Positions 18,431 to 26,969 of a stretch of 64,000 nucleotides of DNA are shown one piece after another. The notes under the pieces were generated by a model. It ran no database searches. It saw only the letters and a program-made list of their open reading frames with translations, and had not been told where the DNA came from. The stretch is from Alphaproteobacteria bacterium Ga0077535. GTDB lineage: Bacteria; Pseudomonadota; Alphaproteobacteria; Caulobacterales; Aquidulcibacteraceae. Each line of letters opens with the position of its first letter. Within the stretch, counting starts at the first letter, position 1. The stretch lies in assembly GCA_001464425.1 (NCBI GenBank), contig LNEK01000035.1:1-64000 (forward strand). The letters are read 5' to 3'. A program made the position numbers and the translations under genes.

Positions 18431-19495
18431 CTATTCTTTATCTTCGTCGCCTTCTGGCGGCGAATACATCGCATCGGCGACGACAGAGGACTTGCCGCGG
18501 ATCTTGTCCTCGATCTCGAGCGCGATCTCTTTGTGCTCTTTCAAGAACCGGCGCGCGGCTTCCTTGCCTTGGCCGATCTTCTGGCCGCCGTAGGCGTACC
18601 AAGCGCCAGACTTGTCGACGACGCCGGCTTTGACGCCGAGTTCGATCAGCTCGCCGGTCTTGGAGATGCCTTCGCCGTAGATGATGTCGAACTGCACCTG
18701 CTTGAACGGCGGCGCGACCTTGTTCTTCACCACTTTGACGCGGGTTTCCGAGCCCACGACTTCGTCGCGTTCCTTGATCTGGCCGGTGCGGCGGATGTCC
18801 AGACGCACCGAGGCGTAGAATTTCAGCGCGTTGCCGCCGGTCGTGGTTTCGGGATTGCCGTACATCACGCCGATCTTCATGCGGATCTGGTTGATGAAGA
18901 TGACGAGCGTGTTCGACTTCGAGATCGACGCCGTCAGCTTGCGCAGCGCCTGGCTCATAAGGCGCGCCTGCAGGCCTGGCAGGCTATCGCCCATCTCGCC
19001 TTCGATTTCAGCACGCGGCGTCAACGCCGCGACCGAGTCGATCACCAGCACATCGACGGCGCCCGAGCGCACCAAAGTATCGGTAATTTCGAGCGCTTGC
19101 TCGCCGGTGTCCGGCTGTGAGACTAGAAGGTCATCGAGATCGACACCCAGCTTGCGCGCATAGATCGGATCGAGCGCGTGTTCGGCGTCGACGAAGGCGC
19201 ACACGCCGCCAGACTTCTGCGCTTCCGCAATCACGTGCAGAGCGAGCGTCGTTTTACCCGAGCTTTCCGGGCCGTAAATTTCGATGATCCGGCCCTTAGG
19301 CAGGCCGCCAATGCCGAGCGCGATATCGAGCGATAGCGAGCCAGTCGAGATCGCCTCGATCTCGACAACCGGCTTTTCGCCGAGGCGCATGACCGAACCT
19401 TTACCGAAGGCGCGATCGATCTGCCCCAGAGCCGCGGTCAAAGCCTTTTGCTTGTCCGTTTCCACTGCCGCCTCAACAAGTTTAAGCTTTGCCAT
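18431..19495 (-). CDS. recA: Recombinase RecA
   Basis: 354 residues. Walker [10 protein letters not shown], the [14 protein letters not shown] strand, the loop L2 region [13 protein letters not shown], and an acidic C-terminus (PPEGDEDKE). RecA polymerises on single-stranded DNA for homologous recombination and triggers LexA self-cleavage. A GTTC-N7-GTTC box lies about 93 bases upstream, so it is expected to be SOS-induced. A GGGAGG ribosome-binding site precedes the ATG. Confidence 0.98.
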   Translation of the reverse strand: MAKLKLVEAAVETDKQKALTAALGQIDRAFGKGSVMRLGEKPVVEIEAISTGSLSLDIALGIGGLPKGRIIEIYGPESSGKTTLALHVIAEAQKSGGVCAFVDAEHALDPIYARKLGVDLDDLLVSQPDTGEQALEITDTLVRSGAVDVLVIDSVAALTPRAEIEGEMGDSLPGLQARLMSQALRKLTASISKSNTLVIFINQIRMKIGVMYGNPETTTGGNALKFYASVRLDIRRTGQIKERDEVVGSETRVKVVKNKVAPPFKQVQFDIIYGEGISKTGELIELGVKAGVVDKSGAWYAYGGQKIGQGKEAARRFLKEHKEIALEIEDKIRGKSSVVADAMYSPPEGDEDKE

Positions 19496-19587
19496 CTCGT
19501 CTGCCTCCCTATGTCGAGTCCATGCCCTGGACTATGGCGCTTCACATGCGCTGCGATCAGGAGTCGGATGTACCGCGTTTGTTCTCG

Positions 19588-19602
19588 GAACACAAGAAGA
19601 AC
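19588..19602 (-). promoter_or_regulatory. LexA (SOS) box upstream of recA
   Basis: On the minus strand the sequence reads GTTC-TTCTTGT-GTTC, an exact match to the alphaproteobacterial LexA box GTTC-N7-GTTC (a direct repeat, unlike the CTG-N10-CAG box of enterobacteria). It lies about 93 bases before the recA ATG, consistent with SOS repression of recA. Confidence 0.85.
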
Positions 19603-19736
19603 ATTTGGCGTGGTGTCGAATTTTTGGACGAACGCAAAATGCTGTGGCCCGGCGCATGCAGCAGCCCAAGACCTATTCCCTAAATCTCGTTCCGGGCCTT
19701 TAATGGTGCGGGAACGGGAAACGGAGAGGATCGGCC

Positions 19737-19970
19737 ATGGCTTCGTCTCTAGCGCCAATACCGCCGGCAAACGGCCTTCCGGCGACGCTGGAAGCGGTGA
19801 CCTCGTTCCGCGTGAAGACGGCCGCCCTCTCGCGCCCGGCCGGCCAAATTCAGAAGCCTGATCCAGACATGGTGTTGGTCACCGCGCCCGACGGCGGCGT
19901 CGTGGTTTATCCGCCGAGTGAAAAGCTGGTGATCCTGGCCGGACGGCGGCACTCTCGCCCCAAGAGATGA
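19737..19970 (+). CDS. Small hypothetical protein
   Basis: 77 residues: a Pro/Ala-rich N-terminus, then a basic, beta-prone C-terminus (VLVTAPDGGVVVYPPSEKLV). GGAGAGG lies upstream of the ATG, which supports expression. Divergent from recA. No family recognised. Confidence 0.5.
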   Translation: MASSLAPIPPANGLPATLEAVTSFRVKTAALSRPAGQIQKPDPDMVLVTAPDGGVVVYPPSEKLVILAGRRHSRPKR

Positions 19971-19976
19971 AGCCTC

Positions 19977-19998
19977 CGCCTCCCTTATGTAGGAGGCG
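19977..19998 (+). promoter_or_regulatory. Hairpin that pairs the ribosome-binding site of the next gene
   Basis: CGCCTCC (19977-19983) can pair with GGAGGCG (19992-19998) across an 8-base loop. The right arm contains the GGAGG ribosome-binding site of the gene starting at 20001, so folding would block translation start. It may equally be a weak terminator of the preceding gene. Confidence 0.4.
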
Positions 19999-20000
19999 CC

Positions 20001-20318
20001 ATGATCGACCGGGGCATCAGCGAAGAATATTTGGCTTGGTGGCTTGAAGCCTGGGAATACGACAGTTCCTGGGCAGAGCGCGTTGAGAGCACCCTAAAGC
20101 ACGCACAGATGGTGGTGCAGCGGGCACAACGTTCAGGATCACCTTCCCTCATCCAAATGTATCAATCGGCGCTAACGCATTACGGCGGCTCCGAAGCCAT
20201 AGGCGCCGAATGGCTGCGGCGCGCCCTCCACGAGCTCGCATCCCCGACGCCTGTCGACGATGGCCTGCCGCCAGCAGACTCGCCGGTCTGGCGGTGGATA
20301 TACGAACTCATCCTTTGA
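20001..20318 (+). CDS. Hypothetical protein, helical, Trp-rich
   Basis: 105 residues, acidic, predicted all-helical, with eight Trp clustered in YLAWWLEAWEYDSSWAE and near the C-terminus (VWRWIYELIL). No signal peptide. A strong GGAGG precedes the ATG but can be paired in a hairpin. Not recognised. It converges with the pirin gene. Confidence 0.65.
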   Translation: MIDRGISEEYLAWWLEAWEYDSSWAERVESTLKHAQMVVQRAQRSGSPSLIQMYQSALTHYGGSEAIGAEWLRRALHELASPTPVDDGLPPADSPVWRWIYELIL

Positions 20319-20325
20319 ATGGCGG

Positions 20326-21198
20326 CTAAGCAAACGCCCGCATATCGCCAAACTTGCCGGCGTTGAAATCAGCGATCGCCTGGTGAATTTCCGCTTCCGT
20401 GTTCATCACGAAGGGCCCGTATTGGACGACCGGTTCTTCGATCGGCGCGCCGCTTAGGATCAGCACTTTCGCATCGGTGTTGGCTTCGATCTCGATCGCA
20501 CCGCCTTCGCGCGCGAACACGGCAAACTGCGCGTCCCGCGCGATGCTCTCGCTGTTCAGGAGCACCGTCCCACTCTGCACCAGCACGGCGAGCGTGTGGC
20601 CCTCCGGCAGCGCGAACGAGGCTTTGCCGCCCGCGTTCAAGCGCACGTCCCAAATGTTGATCGGCGTGAACGTCTTCGCCGGGCCATGCGCGCCAGCATA
20701 TTCACCCGCAATCACGCGCACGCGGCCGGCGCCGGTTTCGAGTTCAACTGGCGGAATCTCCGCGTCGAGCAAAGTCTGATAGCCGGGCGGCGACATCTTA
20801 TCTTTCGCCGGCAGATTCACCCAAAGCTGCACCATCTCCATCACGCCGCCGTTCTGCGTGAACGCGGCGGAGTGAAACTCCTCGTGCAGAATGCCGGACG
20901 CGGCCGTCATCCACTGCACGTCGCCGGGGCCGATGTGCCCGCCATTGCCGGTGCTATCGCGATGATCGACTTCGCCGGCATAGACGATCGTCACCGTCTC
21001 GAAGCCGCGATGCGGATGGACGCCGACGCCGCGCTTCTTCGGCGCTGGGCCAAACTCAGTCGGCGGCGCGTAGTCGAGCAGAATGAACGGCGACAAGTTC
21101 GCGCCATGCGTCTGCGGCGAAAACATCGAGCGCACCGGAAAGCCATCCCCGACCCAATGCGGGCGCGGTGCGTCCTGAACGACAATCAGCTTTCTCAT
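20326..21198 (-). CDS. Pirin family protein
   Basis: 290 residues, a bicupin. The N-terminal cupin carries the metal-binding set HPHRGFET, a following His in GEVDHRD, and the Glu in GILHEEFHS. The C-terminal cupin is VRVIAGEYAGAHGPAKT onward. Pirins are iron-dependent; some oxidise flavonoids (quercetinase) and others bind regulators or metabolic enzymes. No partner is visible nearby. Confidence 0.92.
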   Translation of the reverse strand: MRKLIVVQDAPRPHWVGDGFPVRSMFSPQTHGANLSPFILLDYAPPTEFGPAPKKRGVGVHPHRGFETVTIVYAGEVDHRDSTGNGGHIGPGDVQWMTAASGILHEEFHSAAFTQNGGVMEMVQLWVNLPAKDKMSPPGYQTLLDAEIPPVELETGAGRVRVIAGEYAGAHGPAKTFTPINIWDVRLNAGGKASFALPEGHTLAVLVQSGTVLLNSESIARDAQFAVFAREGGAIEIEANTDAKVLILSGAPIEEPVVQYGPFVMNTEAEIHQAIADFNAGKFGDMRAFA

Positions 21199-21315
21199 AG
21201 CGGCATCCTTCCGCCGCTAGAAATATGGCCGACGCGCCGGAGCGCAATAAGGCAAATGGGTGAAACTGGGGCGGGCCACGTCCAACGCGAAGTTGGCCAG
21301 AGCGTTGCCTTAGCC

Positions 21316-21795
21316 CTACTCCACAAAGCCCAACTCTCGGCAGGCAGGCGCGAACGCTTCGCTTTCGGGCTGCCCATTGAACCGACACTCACGGTCCATT
21401 GCCGGCGAATTGGTGAGAAGACTGCGCACCTCCGCATCAGTTCCTAACCGCCGGACGAGACGCTGGACGTCGTAGTTGACGCCGCCCCATTCCAGATTGG
21501 CGGCGCAGGCGCCAATGGTTTCTAGCGTGAAGAACCGCGAGAGCTGCCCCTCGGCAAAATCTTCGGGGACGATGTCATCAAGGTACTGCCGAGCTAGCGC
21601 TAGATTGTATTCGTGTTCGAAGGTGATCGTGCTCTCAACGTCCAACGCAAAGCGGCAAACCTTCGCAACTGCCGCCTCGCCCAACGCACGTTGCTCGGCG
21701 GCGGGCAGACCACGAAGCGTTGGCGGCGCGCAACTCATGAGAGGCAGCGCAAGACCTGCACTCATCGCAGCAACTAAACGGCACATACGGCTCAC
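21316..21795 (-). CDS. Predicted lipoprotein
   Basis: 159 residues with an N-terminal hydrophobic stretch ending in a lipobox (LPLMSC). The body has several Cys (KVCRF, GACAANL, DRECRF, PACREL) likely forming disulfides. The first start is GTG at 21795; an in-frame ATG at 21786 is equally possible. Located directly upstream of cckA's 3' end in the minus direction, but no functional link is evident. Confidence 0.65.
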   Translation of the reverse strand: MSRMCRLVAAMSAGLALPLMSCAPPTLRGLPAAEQRALGEAAVAKVCRFALDVESTITFEHEYNLALARQYLDDIVPEDFAEGQLSRFFTLETIGACAANLEWGGVNYDVQRLVRRLGTDAEVRSLLTNSPAMDRECRFNGQPESEAFAPACRELGFVE

Positions 21796-21826
21796 TCATG
21801 CAGCAAGCGCATACACGGCTTGCTCG

Positions 21827-24430
21827 TCAAGCCGCCGCCAGCAGCTCCTTCACGCGCCCGACCAGCTGCTCCATCGTCACCGGCTTGCTCATATAGTGCA
21901 CCGGGTAATTCTCCAGCATGTGGCTGAAGCTTTCCGGCGCGTAGCCGGAGAGGAAGAGCACCTTGGCGTTGCCGATCATCGCCGGATCGGCCTCCTGCAA
22001 CATCTCCGGGCCGGTCATGATCGGCATTGAGACGTCGGAGATGATGATGTCGAACGCGCCGGGTTTCGCCGCCATGATGTCGAGCGCTTCTTGGCCGTCG
22101 CCCGCTTCTTCGACTTCGTAGCCGCACTCCTTCAGATTGCGCACCGTCGCGCGGCGCACCGGCACCAGATCTTCCACGAACAAAATCTTGCCGCGGCCGG
22201 AGACGTCCTTCGGGATTGGCGCGATCAGCAGGCGTTCTTTCGCTGCGATCTCTTCGATCTCTTCGGCCGTCGGGATATATTCCGGCAAGAAGATGCGGAA
22301 CGTGGTGCCGACGCCGAGCTTCGAGGTGAAGAAGATGTAGCCGCCCGATTGCTTGATGATGCCGTAGCTGGTGGCGAGGCCGAGGCCCGTGCCTTTGCCG
22401 GCTTCTTTGGTGGAGTGATACGGGCGGAAAATTTTCGCGGCGTGTTCCGGCTTGATGCCGCCGCCGGTGTCTTCCACCTCAATCATGACGTAGCGGCCGT
22501 CTTCGATCGGGTTGTGCCCGAAACCACGCGCCGTCTCCGCCGTCACCACGGATGTGCGCACTGTGAGTTTGCCATCGCGCGCCATCGGCGAACCTTTGGG
22601 CGTCATCGCATCGCGCGCATTCGTCGCGAGATTGACCAGCACGCGCTCGAGCTGGGTCTTGTCGACCTTAACGTACGGCAGATCGCGGCCGTGCCGGATT
22701 TCATACGGGATCGACGAACCCACGACGCGGCGGATCAGCTCCTGCTTGGAGCCGATGAAGTCCCCCACATCGAACACTTCGCGCGCGAACGTCTGCTGGC
22801 GCGCATAGGCGCGGAGCATTTCGGAGAGCTCTTTCGCCGTGACCGCGTGATCGGAAATCTCGCGCAGCATCGGATAATCGGCATCGCCTACCGGGTGGCG
22901 GCGCAGCAAGGTTGAGCAGGTCTGCATCACCACAGTGAGCAGATTGTTAAAATCGTGCGCGACGCCGGCGGCCAGTTCGCCGATCTCGCGCATCTTCTCC
23001 GATTGCGCGAGCCGCGTTTCGAGTTCGCGCTGCTGCGTGACGTTCAGCACATACGCAATGCCGCGCCCGTCGGGCGAGCGCGCGAAATGCACGTGCGCCG
23101 CCATGGGCGGATTGGTCGCCAGCATGATCTCGATCGGATCGTTCAACGATTGGCGCAAACGATGCGCGAGTTGCGTCGGACCCTCGCCGGCTTCGAACAA
23201 ATCCGCGAACGGCGTCGAAGGCGTGGCGCGGCCTTGCGTCATGTCCATCAGCGACGTGTTGGAATCGAGCACCGCCGCTGACGCGGGATCGGCGCCATCG
23301 AGCACCGCGACGCCAAACGGCGCATGGCTGAACACACCGTCCGCGCTGCCGCCCGGCACCCGCACCGGCGTCGGCGCTTCTGGCGCTTCGGTATCGGAGA
23401 AGAACACCAAGGTGCGCGATGTGCCGTCGACATCTTCAGTCGGCCAGAACGAGAGCGCCGCCGCTTGCGTCTCCTGCCCGTCGAGGCCCTTCAGCGTAAT
23501 GCGCGTGCGCGACGGGCCAAAGCCGCGGCGATCCTTGCGTACGAGGCGCGAAGCATCTTCCTTGACGATGTCCTTAACCCGCATCAGCGCCGGATCGTCG
23601 CCAAGCCCAAGCACCGCGCGCAAGGCGCGGTTCATGTAAATGATCGAGCCATCGCTCTTCGCGGCGAAGAAGCCAATCGGCGCATCGTCGAGGAAGAGTT
23701 GGTTGGTGTCGCCGCCGCTTTCGGCAGCTTCAGCCACGCCAAGCTCTCGCAAGCGCCACAACACATAGCCGCCCGGCATCGGGCCGACGCACGCTTCATA
23801 GCGCGCGTGCTTGCCGGCGATGGCAGCCGTGCCTGGCAATTCTTCGCGGCGAATTTGTCCCGCTTGCGCGGCGCGCGCGAGCCGGAACATCGGCGCAGAC
23901 AACATCGGGTCAGCGCCGAACAGCCGGCTCATCATCGGCGGCCGATCGCTCTCGCCCAAAATGCCCGCAGCTTCCGCGATATCGAGGTAAGCGTGGTTCG
24001 CCGTCAGCGGCGAAAGATGCATGTCGGTGATCAGCGCCGCTTCATCGAGCGCATCGATCAATCCGAAATCGTGCCGCCCACCAAGCATCGCGGCCGCAGC
24101 GATTGCGCCGCGCTCCGGAAAGGCGCCAAGCTTGCGGCCGGCGCCGCGCGACATCCAGAAAAACAGAACCATGCCGACAGCCGCGATCAGCAGCAGCAGG
24201 ATCGCTCCAGGTTGACCAACCGTCGGGCCCGCGGTGATCGCCACGCCAGCCGCCGCAACGCCAGCGGCGACCGCTCCCCAGAACAAAATCTGGAGCGGAT
24301 CGAGCCGCCCGCCGCTACGCGGTGGGGTCTGGTCTGCTTGGTCTGTCATTGGCGCGCCTGTTCGATCGCTAATTGACCCCGATTCGGCGCCCGGATCACG
24401 GTGAGGCGCAGGCCTAAATCCATCCGCCAT
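21827..24430 (-). CDS. cckA: Cell-cycle hybrid histidine kinase CckA
   Basis: About 867 residues from the ATG at 24430, chosen because GGAG lies seven bases upstream and the flhB stop is 13 bases away; an alternative ATG at 24349 would give 840. Order: two transmembrane helices (about 46-68 and 75-94), sensor/PAS regions, HisKA with phospho-acceptor H492 (GVAHDFNNLL), the ATPase domain (NLATNARDAM, GTGLGLATSYG), and a C-terminal receiver with D799 (IIISDVSMP). CckA phosphorylates, via ChpT, the master regulator CtrA and CpdR. The flhB-cckA adjacency is conserved in Caulobacter. It is longer than the roughly 690-residue Caulobacter CckA. Confidence 0.93.
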   Translation of the reverse strand: MADGFRPAPHRDPGAESGSISDRTGAPMTDQADQTPPRSGGRLDPLQILFWGAVAAGVAAAGVAITAGPTVGQPGAILLLLIAAVGMVLFFWMSRGAGRKLGAFPERGAIAAAAMLGGRHDFGLIDALDEAALITDMHLSPLTANHAYLDIAEAAGILGESDRPPMMSRLFGADPMLSAPMFRLARAAQAGQIRREELPGTAAIAGKHARYEACVGPMPGGYVLWRLRELGVAEAAESGGDTNQLFLDDAPIGFFAAKSDGSIIYMNRALRAVLGLGDDPALMRVKDIVKEDASRLVRKDRRGFGPSRTRITLKGLDGQETQAAALSFWPTEDVDGTSRTLVFFSDTEAPEAPTPVRVPGGSADGVFSHAPFGVAVLDGADPASAAVLDSNTSLMDMTQGRATPSTPFADLFEAGEGPTQLAHRLRQSLNDPIEIMLATNPPMAAHVHFARSPDGRGIAYVLNVTQQRELETRLAQSEKMREIGELAAGVAHDFNNLLTVVMQTCSTLLRRHPVGDADYPMLREISDHAVTAKELSEMLRAYARQQTFAREVFDVGDFIGSKQELIRRVVGSSIPYEIRHGRDLPYVKVDKTQLERVLVNLATNARDAMTPKGSPMARDGKLTVRTSVVTAETARGFGHNPIEDGRYVMIEVEDTGGGIKPEHAAKIFRPYHSTKEAGKGTGLGLATSYGIIKQSGGYIFFTSKLGVGTTFRIFLPEYIPTAEEIEEIAAKERLLIAPIPKDVSGRGKILFVEDLVPVRRATVRNLKECGYEVEEAGDGQEALDIMAAKPGAFDIIISDVSMPIMTGPEMLQEADPAMIGNAKVLFLSGYAPESFSHMLENYPVHYMSKPVTMEQLVGRVKELLAAA

Positions 24431-24443
24431 CGGGTTTCTCCGC

Positions 24444-25541
24444 TCACAAATTGACGCGCGGCTTACGCCGCGACCCGCGGCGGCGGGCCAAACGCATGAC
24501 AAAGCCAATAACCTTGGCCACGGCTTCGTAATGTTCCTTCGGGATCGGCTGGTCGATTTCCGCCGTCGCAAACAAAGCGCGCGCCAGCGGCGGGTCTTCC
24601 ACAATCGGAATGTCGTGCTCGTTGGCGACTTCACGAATCCGTTGCGCCACCGCATCAACACCCATCGCAAGGCAAACCGGCGCGCCCACTTCACCGGGCT
24701 CGTACCTTAGCGCGACCGCGTAGTGGGTCGGGTTGGTGATGATCACGCTGGCGTTCGGCACGTTCGAGAGCATGCGCCGCCGTGAGCGCTCCATGCGGAT
24801 CTGGCGGAGCTTCGCCTTCACCATCGGGTCGCCGTCGCTCTGGCGCATCTCTTCCTTAAGTTCGCGACGCGTCATCTTCATGCGTTCCATGTAGCTCTGG
24901 CGCGTGAAGACGTAGTCCACAGCCGCCAGCACCGCCGCGGCGCACGCCAGTGCCAGCATCATGGTGACGACGCGATCCTTGATGAACGGCAGCAGCGCCG
25001 CCGGATCGAGCAGCGAGAGATTGTCGATCGTCGCATCGTGCGGCCACAGCACCCAACCAAGCACAGCGCCGACGACAACGAGTTTCGCCAGCGACTTCAG
25101 AAACGATGAAAAGGCCTGTTTGCCAAAGACGCGCTTCACCCCTTCGATCGGGTTGAGCTTGCTCAGCTTTGGCGTCAGGCGCTCACCGGTGAACGTCGGC
25201 CGATCCTGAATGTAGCGCGACGCGATGCCGGCCGCGACGAGCGCAAGCGCAACCATGGCGAAGATCGCCATCAGCTTCAGCAGAACAGCTGCAAAGATCG
25301 CCGTCAGCGAGCCGCTCTCGGCGCTCAGCTGATCGGGCATGGCCAGGAACGTGATGAAGCCGTGCGCGATCTGAGAGACGATCGGCCCAGCCAAGAAGGC
25401 TACGATGGCCGTTGACGCGATCAGAGAAAGCGCAGCGCCGACCTCGGCCGAGTAGATGATGTCGCCCTTCTCGCGCGCTTGCTCTAGCCTTCGGGCTGTC
25501 GGCTCTTCTGTTTTGTCGTCCTGCTCGCTTTGCTCGGCCAT
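24444..25541 (-). CDS. flhB: Flagellar type III export protein FlhB
   Basis: 365 residues: four transmembrane segments then a cytoplasmic domain with the self-cleavage motif NPTH (IITNPTHYAVALRY). FlhB switches export from rod/hook to filament substrates. The N-terminal cytoplasmic leader (EQDDKTEEPTARRLEQAREKG) is family typical. It follows fliR by four bases and precedes cckA by 13, so these genes are one transcription unit. Confidence 0.97.
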   Translation of the reverse strand: MAEQSEQDDKTEEPTARRLEQAREKGDIIYSAEVGAALSLIASTAIVAFLAGPIVSQIAHGFITFLAMPDQLSAESGSLTAIFAAVLLKLMAIFAMVALALVAAGIASRYIQDRPTFTGERLTPKLSKLNPIEGVKRVFGKQAFSSFLKSLAKLVVVGAVLGWVLWPHDATIDNLSLLDPAALLPFIKDRVVTMMLALACAAAVLAAVDYVFTRQSYMERMKMTRRELKEEMRQSDGDPMVKAKLRQIRMERSRRRMLSNVPNASVIITNPTHYAVALRYEPGEVGAPVCLAMGVDAVAQRIREVANEHDIPIVEDPPLARALFATAEIDQPIPKEHYEAVAKVIGFVMRLARRRGSRRKPRVNL

Positions 25542-25545
25542 AGGC

Positions 25546-26301
25546 TTACCTCAGCCACATGGCGTAGTTTTGAATGCTATCGAGCCAGATCAGCATGCCG
25601 GTGGAAATGCCGAGCGCAAACACGACGAGGCCGCCCATGATTTGTAGCGGCAGCGCGACGAAGAAGACTTGAATCTGCGGGATCATCCGCGACAGCACGC
25701 CAAGGCCGACGCGAAAGATAAGGCCCGCCGCGATGACAGGCATCGCGATCTGAAAACCGACACGGAAGGACGCTGCAGTCGTTTCCAATGCAAGCTGCGC
25801 TGCATCGCCAACAGGCGGCGGCGCGCCAAGTGAAATGACGTCATAGGAGCCGGCGATGCCGGCCAGAAACATGTGATGGAGGCCAGTCGCGAAAATCAGC
25901 GCCACGCCCATGATGCCCAAAAACACCGCGAGCAGCTGGCCTGATTGAGTTTGCGTCGGGTCGGCCGTTTGCGCAAAAGCGAGGCCGATTTCGAGACCGA
26001 CGATCTGGCCCGCCGTCGCCAAAGCGGAAACCAAAATGCGCGCGGCGCCGCCGAGCAAAATGCCGATGATAGCCTCGCTCGCCACTTGCGCAGCCATCCC
26101 GAAGACCGAGTCTGAAATGGGCGGCACCCGATCAGACAAAGCTGGCCCGAGCGCGATTGCCATCGCCAGTGCAAAAGCCAGGCGCACGCGCGGCGGCACC
26201 GCCGGCTCGCCGAAGCCAGGAAGCAGCATGATGACGCCGCCGATGCGCGCAAAGAGGAGCGCCGTGGCCCAGATTTCGACGCCGTAGAGCGTGAGGTTCA
26301 T
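25546..26301 (-). CDS. fliR: Flagellar biosynthesis protein FliR
   Basis: 251 residues, multi-spanning, with the conserved opening GVIMLLPGFGEPAVPPRVRL and the G-rich C-terminal part (GVLSRMIPQIQVFFVALPLQI). FliR is a core subunit of the flagellar export gate with FliP and FliQ. It is one base from the end of fliQ and four from flhB. Confidence 0.96.
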   Translation of the reverse strand: MNLTLYGVEIWATALLFARIGGVIMLLPGFGEPAVPPRVRLAFALAMAIALGPALSDRVPPISDSVFGMAAQVASEAIIGILLGGAARILVSALATAGQIVGLEIGLAFAQTADPTQTQSGQLLAVFLGIMGVALIFATGLHHMFLAGIAGSYDVISLGAPPPVGDAAQLALETTAASFRVGFQIAMPVIAAGLIFRVGLGVLSRMIPQIQVFFVALPLQIMGGLVVFALGISTGMLIWLDSIQNYAMWLR

Positions 26302-26302
26302 C

Positions 26303-26566
26303 TCAGAACGCCGCGATGCGTTCGAAGATTTGCGTGGTGAACCCGCCCAAGAGGCCGCCCATGATCGGCAGGAAGAGCAGGATGGCGAAGAAGATCGCCA
26401 GGATCTTCGGCACGAAGACGAGCGTCTGCTCCTGAATTTGCGTCAGGGTCTGCAGGAGCGAGACCAGAAGGCCGACCACCAGGCCAACAATCATCGGCCC
26501 AGCGCAGACCAGAACCGTCACCCAGATGGCGTCACGACCAAGATCGAGGACTTCAGCGCCCGACAT
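26303..26566 (-). CDS. fliQ: Flagellar biosynthesis protein FliQ
   Basis: 87 residues with two membrane helices; the start MSGAEVLDLGRDAIW and the LLQTLTQIQEQTLVFVPK loop are FliQ signatures. The ATG at 26566 has a strong GGGAGGAG upstream; an ATG at 26587 would add seven residues and is less likely. First gene of fliQ-fliR-flhB-cckA. A CtrA-like site and a hairpin lie in its upstream region. Confidence 0.95.
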   Translation of the reverse strand: MSGAEVLDLGRDAIWVTVLVCAGPMIVGLVVGLLVSLLQTLTQIQEQTLVFVPKILAIFFAILLFLPIMGGLLGGFTTQIFERIAAF

Positions 26567-26579
26567 GGCTCCTCCCTCG

Positions 26580-26598
26580 CTCGGCAAATTCTGCCGAG
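26580..26598 (-). promoter_or_regulatory. Leader hairpin of fliQ
   Basis: Perfect 7-bp inverted repeat, CTCGGCA and TGCCGAG, with a five-base AATTC spacer, about 14 bases upstream of the fliQ ATG and just before its ribosome-binding site. It could modulate translation or mRNA stability. Confidence 0.4.
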
Positions 26599-26623
26599 CC
26601 CAATCCCAGGGACGCCAAGGATG

Positions 26624-26639
26624 GTTAACACCGCGTTTC
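26624..26639 (-). promoter_or_regulatory. Possible CtrA site upstream of fliQ
   Basis: On the minus strand GAAA-CGCGGTG-TTAAC: one exact TTAAC half-site and a degenerate partner seven bases away, compared with the CtrA consensus TTAA-N7-TTAAC. It is about 58 bases before the fliQ ATG. fliQ is a classical CtrA-controlled early flagellar operon in Caulobacter, which raises the prior. Confidence 0.45.
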
Positions 26640-26851
26640 CGATTGAGCTGATGCGCCGCGCGGTCCTGAAACGCGGCAGCCGACGCCGCCCAGAGCGCGA
26701 AACCGTGCTTCTGCCGTCACAGTGTGACTTAGTTTCCCACCGGGCGATCCAAAGCACCGAATCCGGATCATGTTGGAGCCAGACGTGCATGACACGGTGG
26801 CCGTACCGAAGCCGCAGAACGCGTCGAGGAAACGTGCCGCAGGGGGCAATA

Positions 26852-26950
26852 ATGCTGAATGCCATCGCCAACTTTTTCAGGGGCCTGTTCGGCCGCAAGG
26901 CCGACAACTTCAAAGACCTGCTGATCGCTGATCTCGGCATCGAGCGCTAA
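26852..26950 (+). CDS. Possible small protein in the fliP-fliQ gap
   Basis: 32 codons, amphipathic: hydrophobic start (MLNAIANFFRGLFGRK) and acidic end. CAGGGGG is spaced six bases before the ATG. It is on the strand opposite the flagellar genes, in a 400-base gap that otherwise holds only the fliQ regulatory region. The rest of the gap (26640-26851) shows no gene. Function unknown; it could also be chance. Confidence 0.3.
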   Translation: MLNAIANFFRGLFGRKADNFKDLLIADLGIER

Positions 26951-26969
26951 GCGCCGACGCCGCATCGCC

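Noticed and set aside
24431-24694. Extended N-terminus of the CckA frame
   Set aside because: It overlaps the FlhB C-terminus in another frame and is Arg-rich; ATG 24430 has a good ribosome-binding site.
26640-26851. Possible gene in the plus-strand part of the fliP-fliQ gap
   Set aside because: The open frame runs through the fliQ promoter with no start signal or recognisable composition; only the last 32 codons have a ribosome-binding site.
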